Origin: Dipteris shenzhenensis
Taxonomy: Eukaryota > Polypodiophyta > Polypodiopsida > Gleicheniales
DNA length: 64,000 bases
Assembly: GCA_047967505.1 (NCBI GenBank)
Contig: CM106538.1
Direction: 5' to 3' (one strand)
Shown here in pieces: positions 33,770-45,285 of this stretch. Below the pieces are notes generated by a model. It had not been told where the DNA came from, did not search any database, and was given only the letters and a program-made list of their open reading frames with translations. A program made the position numbers and the translations under genes. Each line of letters opens with the position of its first letter. Positions within the stretch are counted from its first letter, which is position 1.

Positions 33770-35041
33770 GATAATTGTAATGTCTTAAATACGTGGATCT
33801 ATGTCCTTGTAATAGATCTATGGGCGTTTTGATTCCTAGGATCATGTATACCACAATCCCCTTAGAGTGTTTCCATTGTTCTTGTAGATGTTTTCATTTC
33901 CTTTATCTTCTCCTCTATTTTTCCAAGGACTTATATGAAAATTTTAGTGGTTTAATGGTTTTTATTGTTTAAAATTGCCCCTACTATTGTAATTGCCTTA
34001 ATAATTACCATATGGTTGGTTTTAACCTTTATATGAGGTTAGAAGTCTTACTTTGGGAGCCAAGTTAGCCTATCTAGGTGAGCTTTGGACTCTTGCTATA
34101 AAAATAGTTCAATACTTTTTCTAGAAAACAATCATGATATATGTAGCCATGGCCTAATTCCATATATTTGCATGAGTGCTTGGGCCGTGGGTATTGGCAT
34201 GAGTGCTTGGGCCATGCACATTCCCACTAAGTACTAACTAGATTGTGAGTCTTAATTATCAGATTTATATTGGCGTGGGAGTTGAGGCCATGGGCCCTCC
34301 TTAGGAAGATACAAATTACTACTTGTCCATAGGTATGGGAGTCTAGTTAGTTAGCTCAATGTGCCAATGGTGTTAGGGCATGCAGATCTCTACTCATTCC
34401 ATGGAACTTGTGGCCTTTATATGCTTGAAGCGAGCATGATGAGCTCTATGGTTGGGTAGTTCATCTCAACTAGTGTAACTCCTAGCCTTTATCTTGATAG
34501 ACATGATTGTGGTAGTTAGCTAATGTAGTAACAAGCTAGTCATGACCCAAAAATTGAAACCTACCAATGCTAGAATTTACTCATCATAGACTTGCGTGGA
34601 ACTAGTAAAGAATATATTTAACCCCAATGTAGAAATCAAAAGAAATTGGACCTAGTATCTAGAGCTTACATATTTGAGACCACTAGTTCTCAGACCATTA
34701 GGAAAAAAGGGAGCTCATTTTGGGGCCCTGTAAGAAATTCACTATTTTCTCTTTTATCTCTCTTCTAAAATGTGGAAAAAGCAATAAAATACGGATATTT
34801 GTTAGTTCAAGACCAAAAGTGTGTCAGTCCAGGGAGGAATGAAAAATTTCTTTCAAATAATTAAGAAGACGCTGCATTAAACTCTCCATATAGATTCCGC
34901 ATCTCTTTCGAGGGTGGCCTCTAATAAAGAACCCATCATGCCATCACTAATCCATTTTTTTTCAAATATTTGAATGGTTACTATGAAAGATTAGATGAGT
35001 TTTATATAAAGAAGACAAGATGAAGAACCAACCCTCACGAA
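33770..35041. other. No recognised gene
   Basis: AT-rich DNA with a short repeated phrase (GCATGAGTGCTTGGGCC at about 34172 and 34199). Nothing else stands out. Confidence 0.4.
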
Positions 35042-36824
35042 ATGGCTGTTGAAGAAGAACCTCAAAAGAAGCGACTACACCATTTGCACATTGATTTAGA
35101 AGAAAAATATGTACCGCTACAGAAAAGAGGAAAGGTTCCACTTGTAAATGATGAGAAAAAGGAAAACATGAGAAGAGCAGCAGGCTCCCAACATCTCGAC
35201 TTATGGTGCGATGGACAGATTTACCCAAAATGTCCATTGAGAAATTCTAGCCCTCCATTTTCTAATCCGACAACGTTATTGAGGTTTGTGGGTAACGGGA
35301 ACAATGGAATGTATGGATACATTTCGACTCAACATTCAACTGCAAAAATGTACAAGATATTGTATGTCCGAGAAAGAATGGAGAAGGCACAAGAAATGTC
35401 GATAAATCCAGACTTGAAAGAGCAACTGGGCAAAGGGAAATCGAAGAGCATTCAAAGACAAAAAATGAGGTACGGAGAGCAAGAATGAAGAGAACGGTTC
35501 TTGGAGAGAGACAATGAAGCAAGAGAATTCGAAACATTGCGGAGTTGAAAGCTGGCACTAGAGGATGTAAGGGCAAGTACAGAAAGCAAGGTAAGAGTAC
35601 ATCTTGTTTAGCCATTGTATTTGTATATGTGTGTCTGTCTTGCAAGAAAATGTGTAATATTGCAAAGTGTACTTGTTGCAGGGAAATTTTAGGACCTCAA
35701 AAAGAAAACATTGATCCCGTCAAACAAATGAAGGGTTTAGTCTCTCCACTGTTGTTGCAAAGAACATGATGGAGGAAAAGAAGTTTAAGAAGGTAAAACG
35801 TGAAGTTCTTGAAGACTTTGTATTGGAAAGTAAAGCTAATGTCACAAAAATTCAAGAGGCTCTTGATGTGAGTGGAGTAAGAAAAAAGGGATATGCTTCA
35901 ATATTTAGAGTTCTGTCATCATTGAAAGATCTGTTGTTACCAACACCAGCACAAGTGTGGAAGGAACGAGGTCATCTCAACCAAGAAATTGATAAGTTTA
36001 TTGGACAGTGCTTTCATATCGAAAGTGTATATGAAAGTGAAAAGGGAAGCACTACATATAGTGCTTGGAATAATATTTTTGTAGATCCTGAACAATTGTA
36101 GAGACTTATGGTTGAGTTTACAGTATCACATTTGAAGAATGTAAAAGAGTTTTGAAGTTTGTTGTGAAGCTCGATGAGTGTGAAATTCTCAAGGAAAAAA
36201 AGATAGAGAGAGTTTCTATCACTTTGATGAATTGAGCACTTGATTAATCGATCACAAAGTCCAGCTCAAAGTACTTCAGTGTCCAATCAAAAAAGCACAT
36301 ATGGTGGTTGGGTGCATTTGAGGTATGTAAACTATCGCCTTCCAAATTAGTCTTTACTCGAAATGTAATAAATTTTATATCATATATCTTGCAAACCTGT
36401 GGTTTTAAATTATAGGTGAAGACTAAGGATCATGCAATACTTTATTGGTTGGGTATTTCATCAAATAGATATACCATCAATTATCAAGAGTCAAGTCCAA
36501 GGACACCATCTTCATGCTCCAAGGAAGGGTAATTTTCAAATTGAATGGCATATGGCAGGTGACCTGAAGAAACTGAAGTGTATGTTCAATATAAGCAAAG
36601 GGGGTAACTCAAAATCTCCTTGCTTGTACTGCAACAAACCAGCGCATGTCCTAGATTCTAAATGGTGGAAAAGAGCACCCAATAGAGATAAAGTAGATAA
36701 AAATTTCAAAGCATTTATTGAGATCCCATTATGCAATGTTCACATTTGTACATTGCATGCATTATGTAGGATCATTGAGAAACTAGTTTTCCTATATATT
36801 GGATTTGCATGGAGAAAGGCTTGA
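35042..36824 (+). pseudogene. Unrecognised multi-exon gene remnant
   Basis: I do not recognise this gene. A 148-residue frame from ATG 35042 (basic, Lys/Glu-rich, LWCDGQIYPKCPL then a charged helix-like end) is followed in frame, past two TGA stops, to a clean donor AAG|GTAAGAG at 35591. An acceptor lies at 35681. The next exon carries ENIDPVKQM, then after a frameshift an ESKANVTKIQEALDVSG / LLLPTPAQVWKERGHLNQEIDKFI domain (35766-36101) and VVKLDECEILKEKKIERVSIT. A second GT-AG intron fits 36323-36415. The last part (36432-36824) has EWHMAGDLKKLKCMF ... SPCLYCNKP, a GD-K...CxxC pattern reminiscent of some transposase-like proteins. Introns and shared domains suggest a once-real gene, now broken. 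Confidence 0.5.
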
Positions 36825-36932
36825 TAGTTTACCAAGCCCAGGGATTCTACTTCCAATTGTCCTCAGGAGGAATGTGTCATCTTCAACGAACAATTGCCAT
36901 ACACAAAACACACTAAGATTTAAAAAAAACCA

Positions 36933-37762
36933 TCAAATTGCATATCTAAACTCCAAATTTAAGAAAGGTAGGTTCCTTACCTCAATATTCTCATCTTTCT
37001 CTAGTATATCATTATTAAACAAGGAGATACCCATCTCCTCCTTCCCCTCGACACTGTGACTGATATCCAAGCTTGTTGTGAGGTTCATTGGTGCTTGGGT
37101 TTCCTCAAAGATTGTCTCATCCATCTCTTCATACATTTTGGCTTGCTCAAAATAGATGGCAATGCTTCCAAAGGGTTGAATTTGTCCTCTAGCTCTAACA
37201 AAGGATTGCATCCTTACTTCCTTTTCAACCCTACAAGATTGTGCAATAAGGGCAATTGCATAATCTTCTCTCAAATTAAACAGGAACAAGACATACTCTT
37301 TTCCCTCAATATTGGATGAGGGAATAATGGGCACAGTGAGGTCGGAGCTCTCAGCCTTGACATCATCCACTATGACAACATCTCTTAGGGTCTCATTTTT
37401 AAGGCCACTAGGTCTAATGCTGCAACTACAAGCTCCTCTTGTGTTGGGCTGATCTTGTCTTCCACTTCTGGTAGGTTAAACTTATTTTCTATTTCCTCTT
37501 CCTCATTGCTATCCTTTGAGTCCTGAACTGACCCATCAGCATAGTGTACATACATGGCAAATGCAAGTGACTCTTCAAGTATCATACAATCGCCCTTGTG
37601 TACAGTGCAGATTCCCTTGTGGCAATCTTTAAAACTGTCAAGTAGCTTGTGCATTTGATACCTCATCCTGTCATTTGCAGCAATGTCCTTGACATGTACA
37701 AAAGTCTTATTGTTGACAACTTTTGATCCTTCAACTGTCAGCTTGTGGAAGGATTCATACAC
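36933..37762 (-). pseudogene. Unrecognised gene remnant, minus strand
   Basis: Two frames, 37762-37385 (MYESFHKLTVEGSKVVNNKT, acidic SNEEEEIENKFNLPE) and 37370-36933 (VDDVKAESSDLTV, EGKEYVLFLFNLREDYAIAL), become continuous if one base shift is allowed near 37385-37400. Together they give about 270 residues. No known domain is visible. The acidic patch and the length suggest a former coding gene rather than noise. Confidence 0.4.
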
Positions 37763-38204
37763 CTCTCAAAGAAAATCCTTGTGCTGTGTCAGAAGAGACC
37801 GCAAATCCATCTCCCTATTGAACATCTCATGGGATTTGTGACAGTGCATTTGGCATTCTGACTTCTATAAAAATTCAAAGAGCTACAGTTGGGGTGACTT
37901 CTTTTCCTCCTCCTTTCCCTTAGCAATTGACTATCCACATTTGTCTTGACCCTTGTCATTGGGATTTGTTCTCTTGACTACATCATACAAAATAAAAAAT
38001 GAGTCCTGCACATATAGCTAAAAAGAAACAGAAGCACTCATAAAGAAATTCTTACCAAGAGATTCCTCCTCCCTTATAGCATAAGTTGAGAGGTCAATGG
38101 TCTTCCTGACAGGCTTGGTGCATCACCTGCATCACCTAGATGGTTAGTTCCTCCTCTTTGAAAGTTTGTAGTAGAAAAATGCGATGTGACTATATTTATA
38201 GTTA

Positions 38205-40330
38205 AATACATTGAAATCACGTTTTCTAGCAAAAAGTCCTATTGATGCAAAAACAAATCTAGTAGAATTGAGAAATTTTCTCAAAAACGTGATATGGGGT
38301 ATTCCTAAGCTAAAGAAGGCTCAAATCACATTTTTTAGAAAACTCCATGGCAACACAGTATTAATCTCCAAGCTTCATATAAAACATCATGTCCAGACAA
38401 ATTCAGGTAAATCTTTAAGATAGTTGTCTTGATCATTCAAAAGATGAAGCAAATGCCTAATAGATGATGCAAGAATTAGATAGATCAAGAAGATAGTTGG
38501 AAAGGTAGATCAAGGCTGTGGTGTATTTAAGTACTTGTATCCTTTCTCTCCATGGCTTTTTCACAAGTATAGGTAGGTGGGGATGATGATGGGAGAAAAG
38601 CAAGGTCTAAAGTGTTGTCTAGATGAAGATGAGGAAGAAGATGAAGATTCAAAACTATTGAATGGATGGAGAAAAGTGAAGATAAGAGGAGATGGCACAT
38701 ATATCTATTCAAGTCACACTTGTCAGCCACACATACCAAAAATGGTCTTCAAGGTACTATTTTTAGAGTATCTAGTGATTGCATGCACCTATTTTTAGAC
38801 CAAGCTTCCAGACTTAATCATTCCCTTTTTCATCTCCATCTCTAGTTTCATCTTCCTCTCTACACGCTTGTGACAGACAACCTCAACAACTCTATTGCAC
38901 TGACCCAATACAGCTCTAACTCCTTCCCCTAGACCCACTACAACTCTATCTTAACCCATCAAGCTGACACCCATCAAACTATTATCCACAACCTCACTAG
39001 CTCTATCACACTGACCCACTACAACTCAACATACATCAAGCTGACAACCATCACCATCAAGCTCTTGTTATCTACATACTAATAAGGTTAGTACATTTTG
39101 TAAACTTGTCTTTCTCAAACATTCTACAAACTCTTGGAGAACAATTTGCTAAAAAATGCGATGTTCATGTTTGTTCGAGAAAATTGCTCCAAATCGCATT
39201 TTTTATCGAATTCTTGCACAGCTAGCATGTTTTGTGAATAAACATGATATAGGGTGTTTTTATGGAAAAGAGCCTCAAATCACATTTTCTAGAAAAAAAT
39301 ATTATCCTCTATGGAGCAAGTACTGGGACCCAAGGAAAGGTGACGTCTATACAATCATAGATCAAGAAAACATTATTGTCCACAAATATAGTAGATTCCA
39401 AAGTGGGATGTATGAATACCTGGATTTTTTCTATCCATGGTTGGCCCTAGTGACTTGTCTATGGCTCTTGCACAGGTGCAGTAAGGGGGGGGATGATGGC
39501 AGTGATGCAAATAAGGATGTGGTGTAGGGATGGAGGAAAGTGTAGATCAAAACTACTAGAGGGATGGAGAAAAGTGTAGATAAGAGGAAAGGGCACAGTT
39601 TTCAATGCATGTCACATCTGTCTTGTCAGCCACGTGTGGAAAATGGTCTTCTAGGTACCTGTGCATTTATTTCCTCATCATTTCTTGCACAAATTTTGAG
39701 ACAAAACCACCTCTAAGTAGAGTTACCCTTCATTTCATCCCTATCTCTAGTTCAGTTGCCTCCAACCTCACCACCTCTAGCTCCAACCTCACTATACCTC
39801 ACCAGCTCGAGCTCCAACCTCACTACCTCACCACCTCCATCACAGAGTCCCACTGCAGCTCCAATGCCAAACTCACTAGCTCCACCACCCATTGGAACTC
39901 TAGCCACAACCTCCCCAGATCCATCTCACACCTCCCCAACTCCAACTCCAGCTCTACACACAAGCCCAGGTTAGCAATCTTTCACCAGTCATTGGTTTTT
40001 CCTGTTGTTAAGGTGAAATGACCATTCCATAGCTTTCTTCAAAGACACTCTATGAGTTGTTTTTGTTGAGCACATCTCATATGCATTCTAAGGTCTAGGA
40101 GGATGGTGGAGTCCAACTGATTGATTAGATTAGGCTTCGACTAAATTTGCTGAAAAACGCAATTTGAGCTTTTTCTTTGTATTTCTCCTCCATATTGCAT
40201 TTTCTAGCAAATTTTTCGCATGGTGTGTGTTGTTGAAGTATGTAAAAAAATATTTGTTGAAAAACGCGATTTCAACCTTTTCTCTATATTTTTGCACCAT
40301 ATTGCATTTTCAAGCAAACTCTTGGGTGGC
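38205..40330. repeat. Recurring GCATTTTCTAGCAAA / TTGCTGAAAAACGC motifs
   Basis: Imperfect complementary pairs, one AAAAA(C/T)GCGATTT-like and one (G)CATTTTCTAGCAAA-like, recur at about 38210-38340, 39147-39295, 40149-40212 and 40257-40320. They are usually spaced 40-110 bp apart. Within each pair the two arms could form a hairpin. No coding content overlaps most of them. Confidence 0.6.
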
Positions 40331-40382
40331 TGATTTCCTTGTTATGTTTGGGATTTTTTCCAGGAGAAGAACATAATAGACT

Positions 40383-41002
40383 ATGGCAAGAACCAAAGCA
40401 ACAGTCAGAAGGAAAGGCAAAGGACCTGACATTACAGGGGCTACCACAGCTCCATCTAGATCAAAATCCTCAAAGAAAGGGGAGCCTGTGCACATGCTAG
40501 CAAGGAATAGGAAGAAAAGAGTGAGCCAAAGCAAATCTATTCTGATGGAGATTAGGAAGGCTCAGAAAGCCATAGGGTATGTAGTACCCATGTCGGCACC
40601 ATTCTAGAGACTTGTGAGGGCAATATGCATCAACTGGCATGTGGACTTTAGATGGCAAAGGACTGCACTACTTGCTCTCCAAGAAGCTACTGAAGAGTGG
40701 CTTATAGAGTTTTTCATGGCACCATGATGGTAGTATCACATGTACACAGGGTCACTATCATGAAGAAAGACATCCAAACACTTGTAAGGGTCAGGTATAA
40801 ATATGACAAGATCCTTAATGCAGAGGATTGGGATGATCTCAAAATGAGAGATATCTTGTTGATACCTTCAGCTAAGAAACCTAAAGATGATGGAGTCAAG
40901 ATCCTAGAGGTCTTTCACCAACATGAGACCAGAGGTAAGGTTGCCTATGAAGAGTTCCTTAGGGAAAGAGCCAAAGAAATAGTGTCTGTCTTGCAATCCT
41001 AG
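40383..41002 (+). pseudogene. Histone H3-family pseudogene (CENH3-like features)
   Basis: The frame begins MARTKATVRRKGKG, the H3 N-terminus, followed by a tail about 20 residues longer than canonical H3 and unlike it. The histone fold follows with ILMEIRKAQKA (alpha-N), SAPF, a TAG stop at 40605-40607 where H3 has Gln of PFQRLV, RLVRAICINW, then RTALLALQEATEEWLIEFF (alpha-2). After a frameshift near 40700 it has HRVTIMKKDIQTLVRVR (H3: KRVTIMPKDIQLARRIR). Long divergent tail and SAPF instead of KLPF recall centromeric CENH3, but loop 1 has canonical H3 length. An extra 70-residue C-terminal run follows. It is broken by the stop and frameshift. No intron interrupts the fold, so a retroposed copy is possible. 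Confidence 0.8.
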
Positions 41003-41239
41003 ACATTAGTGAGGATGGTGTAAATTCAACAGAAGCTCCTACAACTTGGACCAAGGATCAGAGTAGCTATCCAGATTGTGGATGATGACCTAACCTGGGT
41101 CTTGGCAGAATATTGCATCATGGCTTTAGCACATCTCACTTGCACAATCATGCTTGCAGCTCTATAGTAAGTATATCTTTCTATGTCAATTGTGTTTATG
41201 TCTTTGTAGCATTCACTTTTTCATAAGCTAAGCGAAGTT

Positions 41240-42560
41240 ATTTTTTGTAGTTTTTTGAAGAGTCCAGCTATATCTTTCAAGTTGAAGGATAATAAGACAT
41301 CAACCAAAAGCATTTCCAAGTGGTTTCATTTTTGTAACTTGGATGTGGTTGATATGATTCTCCTCCCATATTGCTCATAGTATGTTCCCTGACCTTTTCT
41401 AATACTACCCTATATTGACAAAATCCTTATATGTTCAAATTAAATTTACACTCTCTTGGTCTAATCCCCTCATGTTATTTGTTTCTCTTGTGGCAATCAT
41501 TGGAGTTTGGTGCATATACATGTAAAGCAAACGTTATGCTATACCTTCAACTCCTTAAAGGGTACCCACCAGGATTTAGAATTGTAAGTCAGTCATTGCC
41601 CATACTTTTGCTCTATAAAGTCAGCCATATTGCATTTACATGCAGAAGTATGAATTTTATATTTTTTTGCCCTTCATTCCCATTGCAATTGTCTCAAAAG
41701 ACTAATGGATGCACTAGACCTCCATGATCCAAAGTTAAAGATGTTAGATTCAATGCAACCAATGCCATTGCAGGTATAGTAATCATTGTCACTTATCTTT
41801 ATCTCCCTCTTATTTTTGCACTCTTCATAGTCCAATATACATCTTAGCTTTCTATTGTGACAAAATACACACCACAACAGGAGGATCCTTTCTCCTATGG
41901 ATGGAGAACTCTAATAAGTGCAAAATATATGATGGAAACATACTTTTCAGAGAAACAGCCTGAATTTGTGAGTACTTTCATTGCATACTATATGAGAAGT
42001 TGTAAATTCAATGCATTGATACAAAAAAGATTGAAAACATTATTTGTTTTTATTGCAAATGAAAGAGGATAGTTTTGGCTCTGAATATGTACATAGCTTC
42101 AGAGAAAATACAATTTTGAAGCTGCTAGAGCTCTCTTCCCCTTGTCCAGCATCAGATCGCCGACTAGTCCATATAGGAGAGGGCTCAAAAGGCCCTAAGG
42201 ATCTTCGGGTTGAACAAGAGGCTCAGAATGTCCTTGTCACTAGCAATCTAGAAGATATTCTAGAAGGTGTCGGTGTTGATGAGCTGCTTGAAAAATTCTC
42301 TAAGGATGTGGAAGGAGAGCCTATAGTTGATCTTTTCCAAAAGCTTGATCCTATGCATGAGGAGGCAGGGACATCAAAGCAGCATGAGGTCGAGCCCCCG
42401 AGCCCTAGCCCATGGACGAGGAGGCAGGGACACCAAAGCGACAGGAGGAGTCGATGCATGAGGAGGCAATACCGACAGAGGATGTGCAGCAACAGGATGT
42501 AGAGAATCAAGATGTACAATAACAAGATCCGCAACAACAACCTGAGCAACATGTGGAAGA
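41240..42560 (+). pseudogene. Unrecognised exon-like ORFs
   Basis: Segments look like exons between possible splice sites: 41250-41380 (LKDNKTSTKSISKWFHF, then LDVVDMILLP), 41880-42070 (EDPFSYGWRTLISAKYMMET) and 42044-42502 (LEDILEGVGVDELLEKF ... EGEPIVDLFQKLDPMHEEAG). The last contains a short internal repeat (HEEAGT-K followed by a similar EEAGT-K in another frame, 42356-42470). No family is recognised. They lie downstream of the histone remnant on the same strand and could be its lost partner or a separate gene. Confidence 0.35.
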
Positions 42561-42914
42561 TTCTCAGTAGGAGTCTCCATTATAAAAAAGTCAAGAGAGA
42601 GATTTTGAGCAATAATAGAAAAATAGATGATACTTGTTATCATTTTGTATTAATACATCAAATGTCAACTTTTTTTTTGTCGGTTGCAAGTAATACCTGG
42701 AGTCAATAGCTTTGTAATATTTGAATTGTTCTATTTACAATGTCCTTGCATTGAATTTTGCTTTCGCTCCTTTGAAGTATCTGCAAAAATAAAGTTTTAG
42801 CAATATGTAAATGTAAAGAGAATCCAATTAGGAGAAACATAGGGTGGTCAAATTAGGAGAAACACAGAGTGGAAACCAACTTACTTTCCTATTCTTCAAA
42901 ATGAATAAAAATTT

Positions 42915-43611
42915 TTAATGGATGTTGTTCTCAGTCTCCATAATAATGTCATTGTATAACTGATAGAGAGTGCAGCATTGTCCCAGTGAGATGGATGTTA
43001 GAAGGATGTCATTCTCAATAACATTGATTTCAATAATTATTGGACTTGATGACCTCTCGTCTTGGTCCATAGCCACAAGTTTTGTGCCTATCATCCTGTT
43101 GCATTTATAGTAAAAAGAGAGAATAAAGTTTTGCAAGGCAATCATGTACTTAATGTTGATGGAGTTATGGGCAACCTCACAATACACATTGTTGGCCACC
43201 ATTCTATCCCAACCATTATCCACATTTTGCTCTGAAAGTCAACATTGTCTTACAAACTTTAACTGGTTAATCCTGAAAAAGTTCTATAAAAACTCTAAGT
43301 GGCATGAAAACGTTGATTTTAACTATCTTGGTAGCAATATTTGGTTTCAGGGAATGCTGTACTTTCGAAAATAGTTTGGCTCTGTATGATTCTGTGATGC
43401 TACCATCATGGACTAGCCAATCAACTGTATTACATGCTGGGAGATCTTGCTTTTTTAATAAATCATGTGAGTGAGCATTGTCCATCAATTGATAAAAGTG
43501 ATCATAAAAAAATATACTCGATTCATCTAGCATTGTTGATTTTCTACCTCTGTACTGTAGCTCCCCAATAGCACTATGTAAAGCATCAAAGAATCCCAGT
43601 ATGCACTCCAT
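42915..43611 (-). pseudogene. Unrecognised minus-strand ORF pair
   Basis: Two frames, 43611-43267 (114 residues; MECILGFFDALHSAIGEL, SSIFFYDHFYQLMDNAH) and 43223-42915 (102 residues; VANNVYCEVAHNSINIKYM, MDQDERSSSPIIIEINVIE), look protein-like with balanced composition and lie end to end. An N-terminal piece may start at 44255 (MLAANGHRPNSYSSPEF), with the minisatellite between them. No domain is recognised. Confidence 0.35.
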
Positions 43612-43744
43612 TGGTTGCCAGGGATATATATTTGAACCAAAACAAAGAGACTGTTTGTCATGGACAGAAACAATTATTTCATTTCGAGTATTTCATTACA
43701 CAAATACACTTACAATTGGGTCTATGGGGATCTAGCATTTTGTC

Positions 43745-44100
43745 GCATAGCTGATGCAGTGTGTGCTCACTGTTCGTATGAGTGTGTAGCAATGTGTGCA
43801 CCACTTATGTGATGAGTGTGTAGCAGTGTGTGCTCCACTTACACGACAAACAATAGTATGTGTAGCAGTGTGTGCACCACTGTCACGAAGCGACAGTATG
43901 TGTAGCAGTGTGTGCACCATCCGTACCCATGACTAGATATATATGCCTATGGCCATATGAGTGTGTAGCAGTGTGTGCACCACTTACATGATGACAGTAT
44001 GTGTAGTCGTGTGTGCACCATCCGTATGATTTTATGCATGTGTAGCAGTTTGTGCACCATGCGATAGTCTGTGTTGCATGTGTGCACCATCCATTTATGA
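43745..44100. repeat. GTGTAGCAGTGTGTGCACCA minisatellite
   Basis: About nine copies of a GTGTAGCAGTGTGTGCACCA(C/T) core occur over 350 bp, separated by variable 10-50 bp spacers (such as TTACATGATGACAGTAT and CCGTATGATTTTATGCAT). The minus strand therefore shows repeated HTATH/VHTLLH peptide words, which are a by-product of the repeat. Confidence 0.9.
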
Positions 44101-44923
44101 TTTGTTGATTTTGCATCGCTAAAATGCTGAAAGATTGAATAATATTGGTGATTGATTCCAAGGTCTCTTATGCTTGAAATATTTGCATTATTGATGGATG
44201 TTATGAATTCAGGGGAAGAGTAACTATTTGGGCGATGGCCATTGGCGGCAAGCATTTTTGTGCACGTAAGGCGTAACTAGTGATGTGGTGAATAAACAAG
44301 GCTTACTTCCAAAAGCCTAGTTTTTGAAATTACAAATACTCATGTACATATTTTAATTTTTAGAATATTAGAGGCTTAGCCTAAGCATATTATCTAAAGC
44401 GGGAAAAGCAAACTCTATCTCTAAAAAAGGCAAGCTATTTTGGAAAGGTGTGTGGCTTATCTCTAGTTCATGCATGGAGGAGATGTAGATGAGTTTGTAT
44501 CAGTTATTGCTCAAAATTATTGAATCAATCAAACACATAGGAAGTGGAATATGAGCACCACTCCTATGGGAGTAGACTGCACCCAACACGCTTGTTATAT
44601 TTTCCGTTTGTGAGTTTTGAAAGATCGTGCATATTGGTGTGTATAGTTTTGGCTGTGTTTTCGATCGTTTGCAGGTTCTGCGAGTGATTCTCATTGTAAT
44701 TAAACACATAATATTGTTTAAAAGTTTATGCTTCTGCAATTCATCAAGTTCATGTATACTACCCTCCCTCTTGTGCTTGTCTTGATCTTGTTGCTCTCTT
44801 TGTAAGAAAACAATACAACGTCTGTGCTCAATAGATAACAGGATCTCATATGCAAGGGAGAAAAGCTGATAGTATGGAGAATAAAAAATTTGATTACTAT
44901 AAAACTGATACAATAGATGGCGC

Positions 44924-45272
44924 TGTGAAGATAGTGGGAGAGAGGGAAGGAGTCTCACTTGCGGCTTTCTCACATGCACAATGGGGGAATACACACAAAG
45001 GTGGAGGCTGAAAACAGTTTTCCTCTTAGTTGTGAAAGCCAAAAGAACTCTAGTACAAAGAAATAGAAGAACCCTATATGTGGGTCTCAAACCAAACTCA
45101 ACTAACTAAGGTGGCTTACTAACTGAGCCACAAACTAGAGTAGATAAGGATAGCTGTCATCTAGCTATTATTTGTGGGTGGTGTACCAACCGCATCTCCA
45201 GCTAACAAGTCAGTGACATAAATACACAACGGTCACCCTGGCATATCGCGAGTGGAGCTCAATATCTCAACA
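44924..45272 (-). repeat. Copia-4 3' LTR
   Basis: It starts TGTGAAGATAGTGG and ends ATATCTCAACA. An inner CTCCCCCTCGAGCTC stretch is the polypurine tract on the minus strand. Confidence 0.94.
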
Positions 45273-45285
45273 CTCCCCCTCGAGC

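Noticed and set aside
43732-44161. CRISPR-like array of regularly repeated words
   Set aside because: Spacers are irregular and related to each other, the setting is a plant nuclear genome, and no cas genes exist. It is a minisatellite.
44500-45090. 196-residue minus-strand ORF across the Copia-4 LTR
   Set aside because: It crosses the insertion junction between the Copia-5 flank and the Copia-4 LTR, so it is a chance frame.
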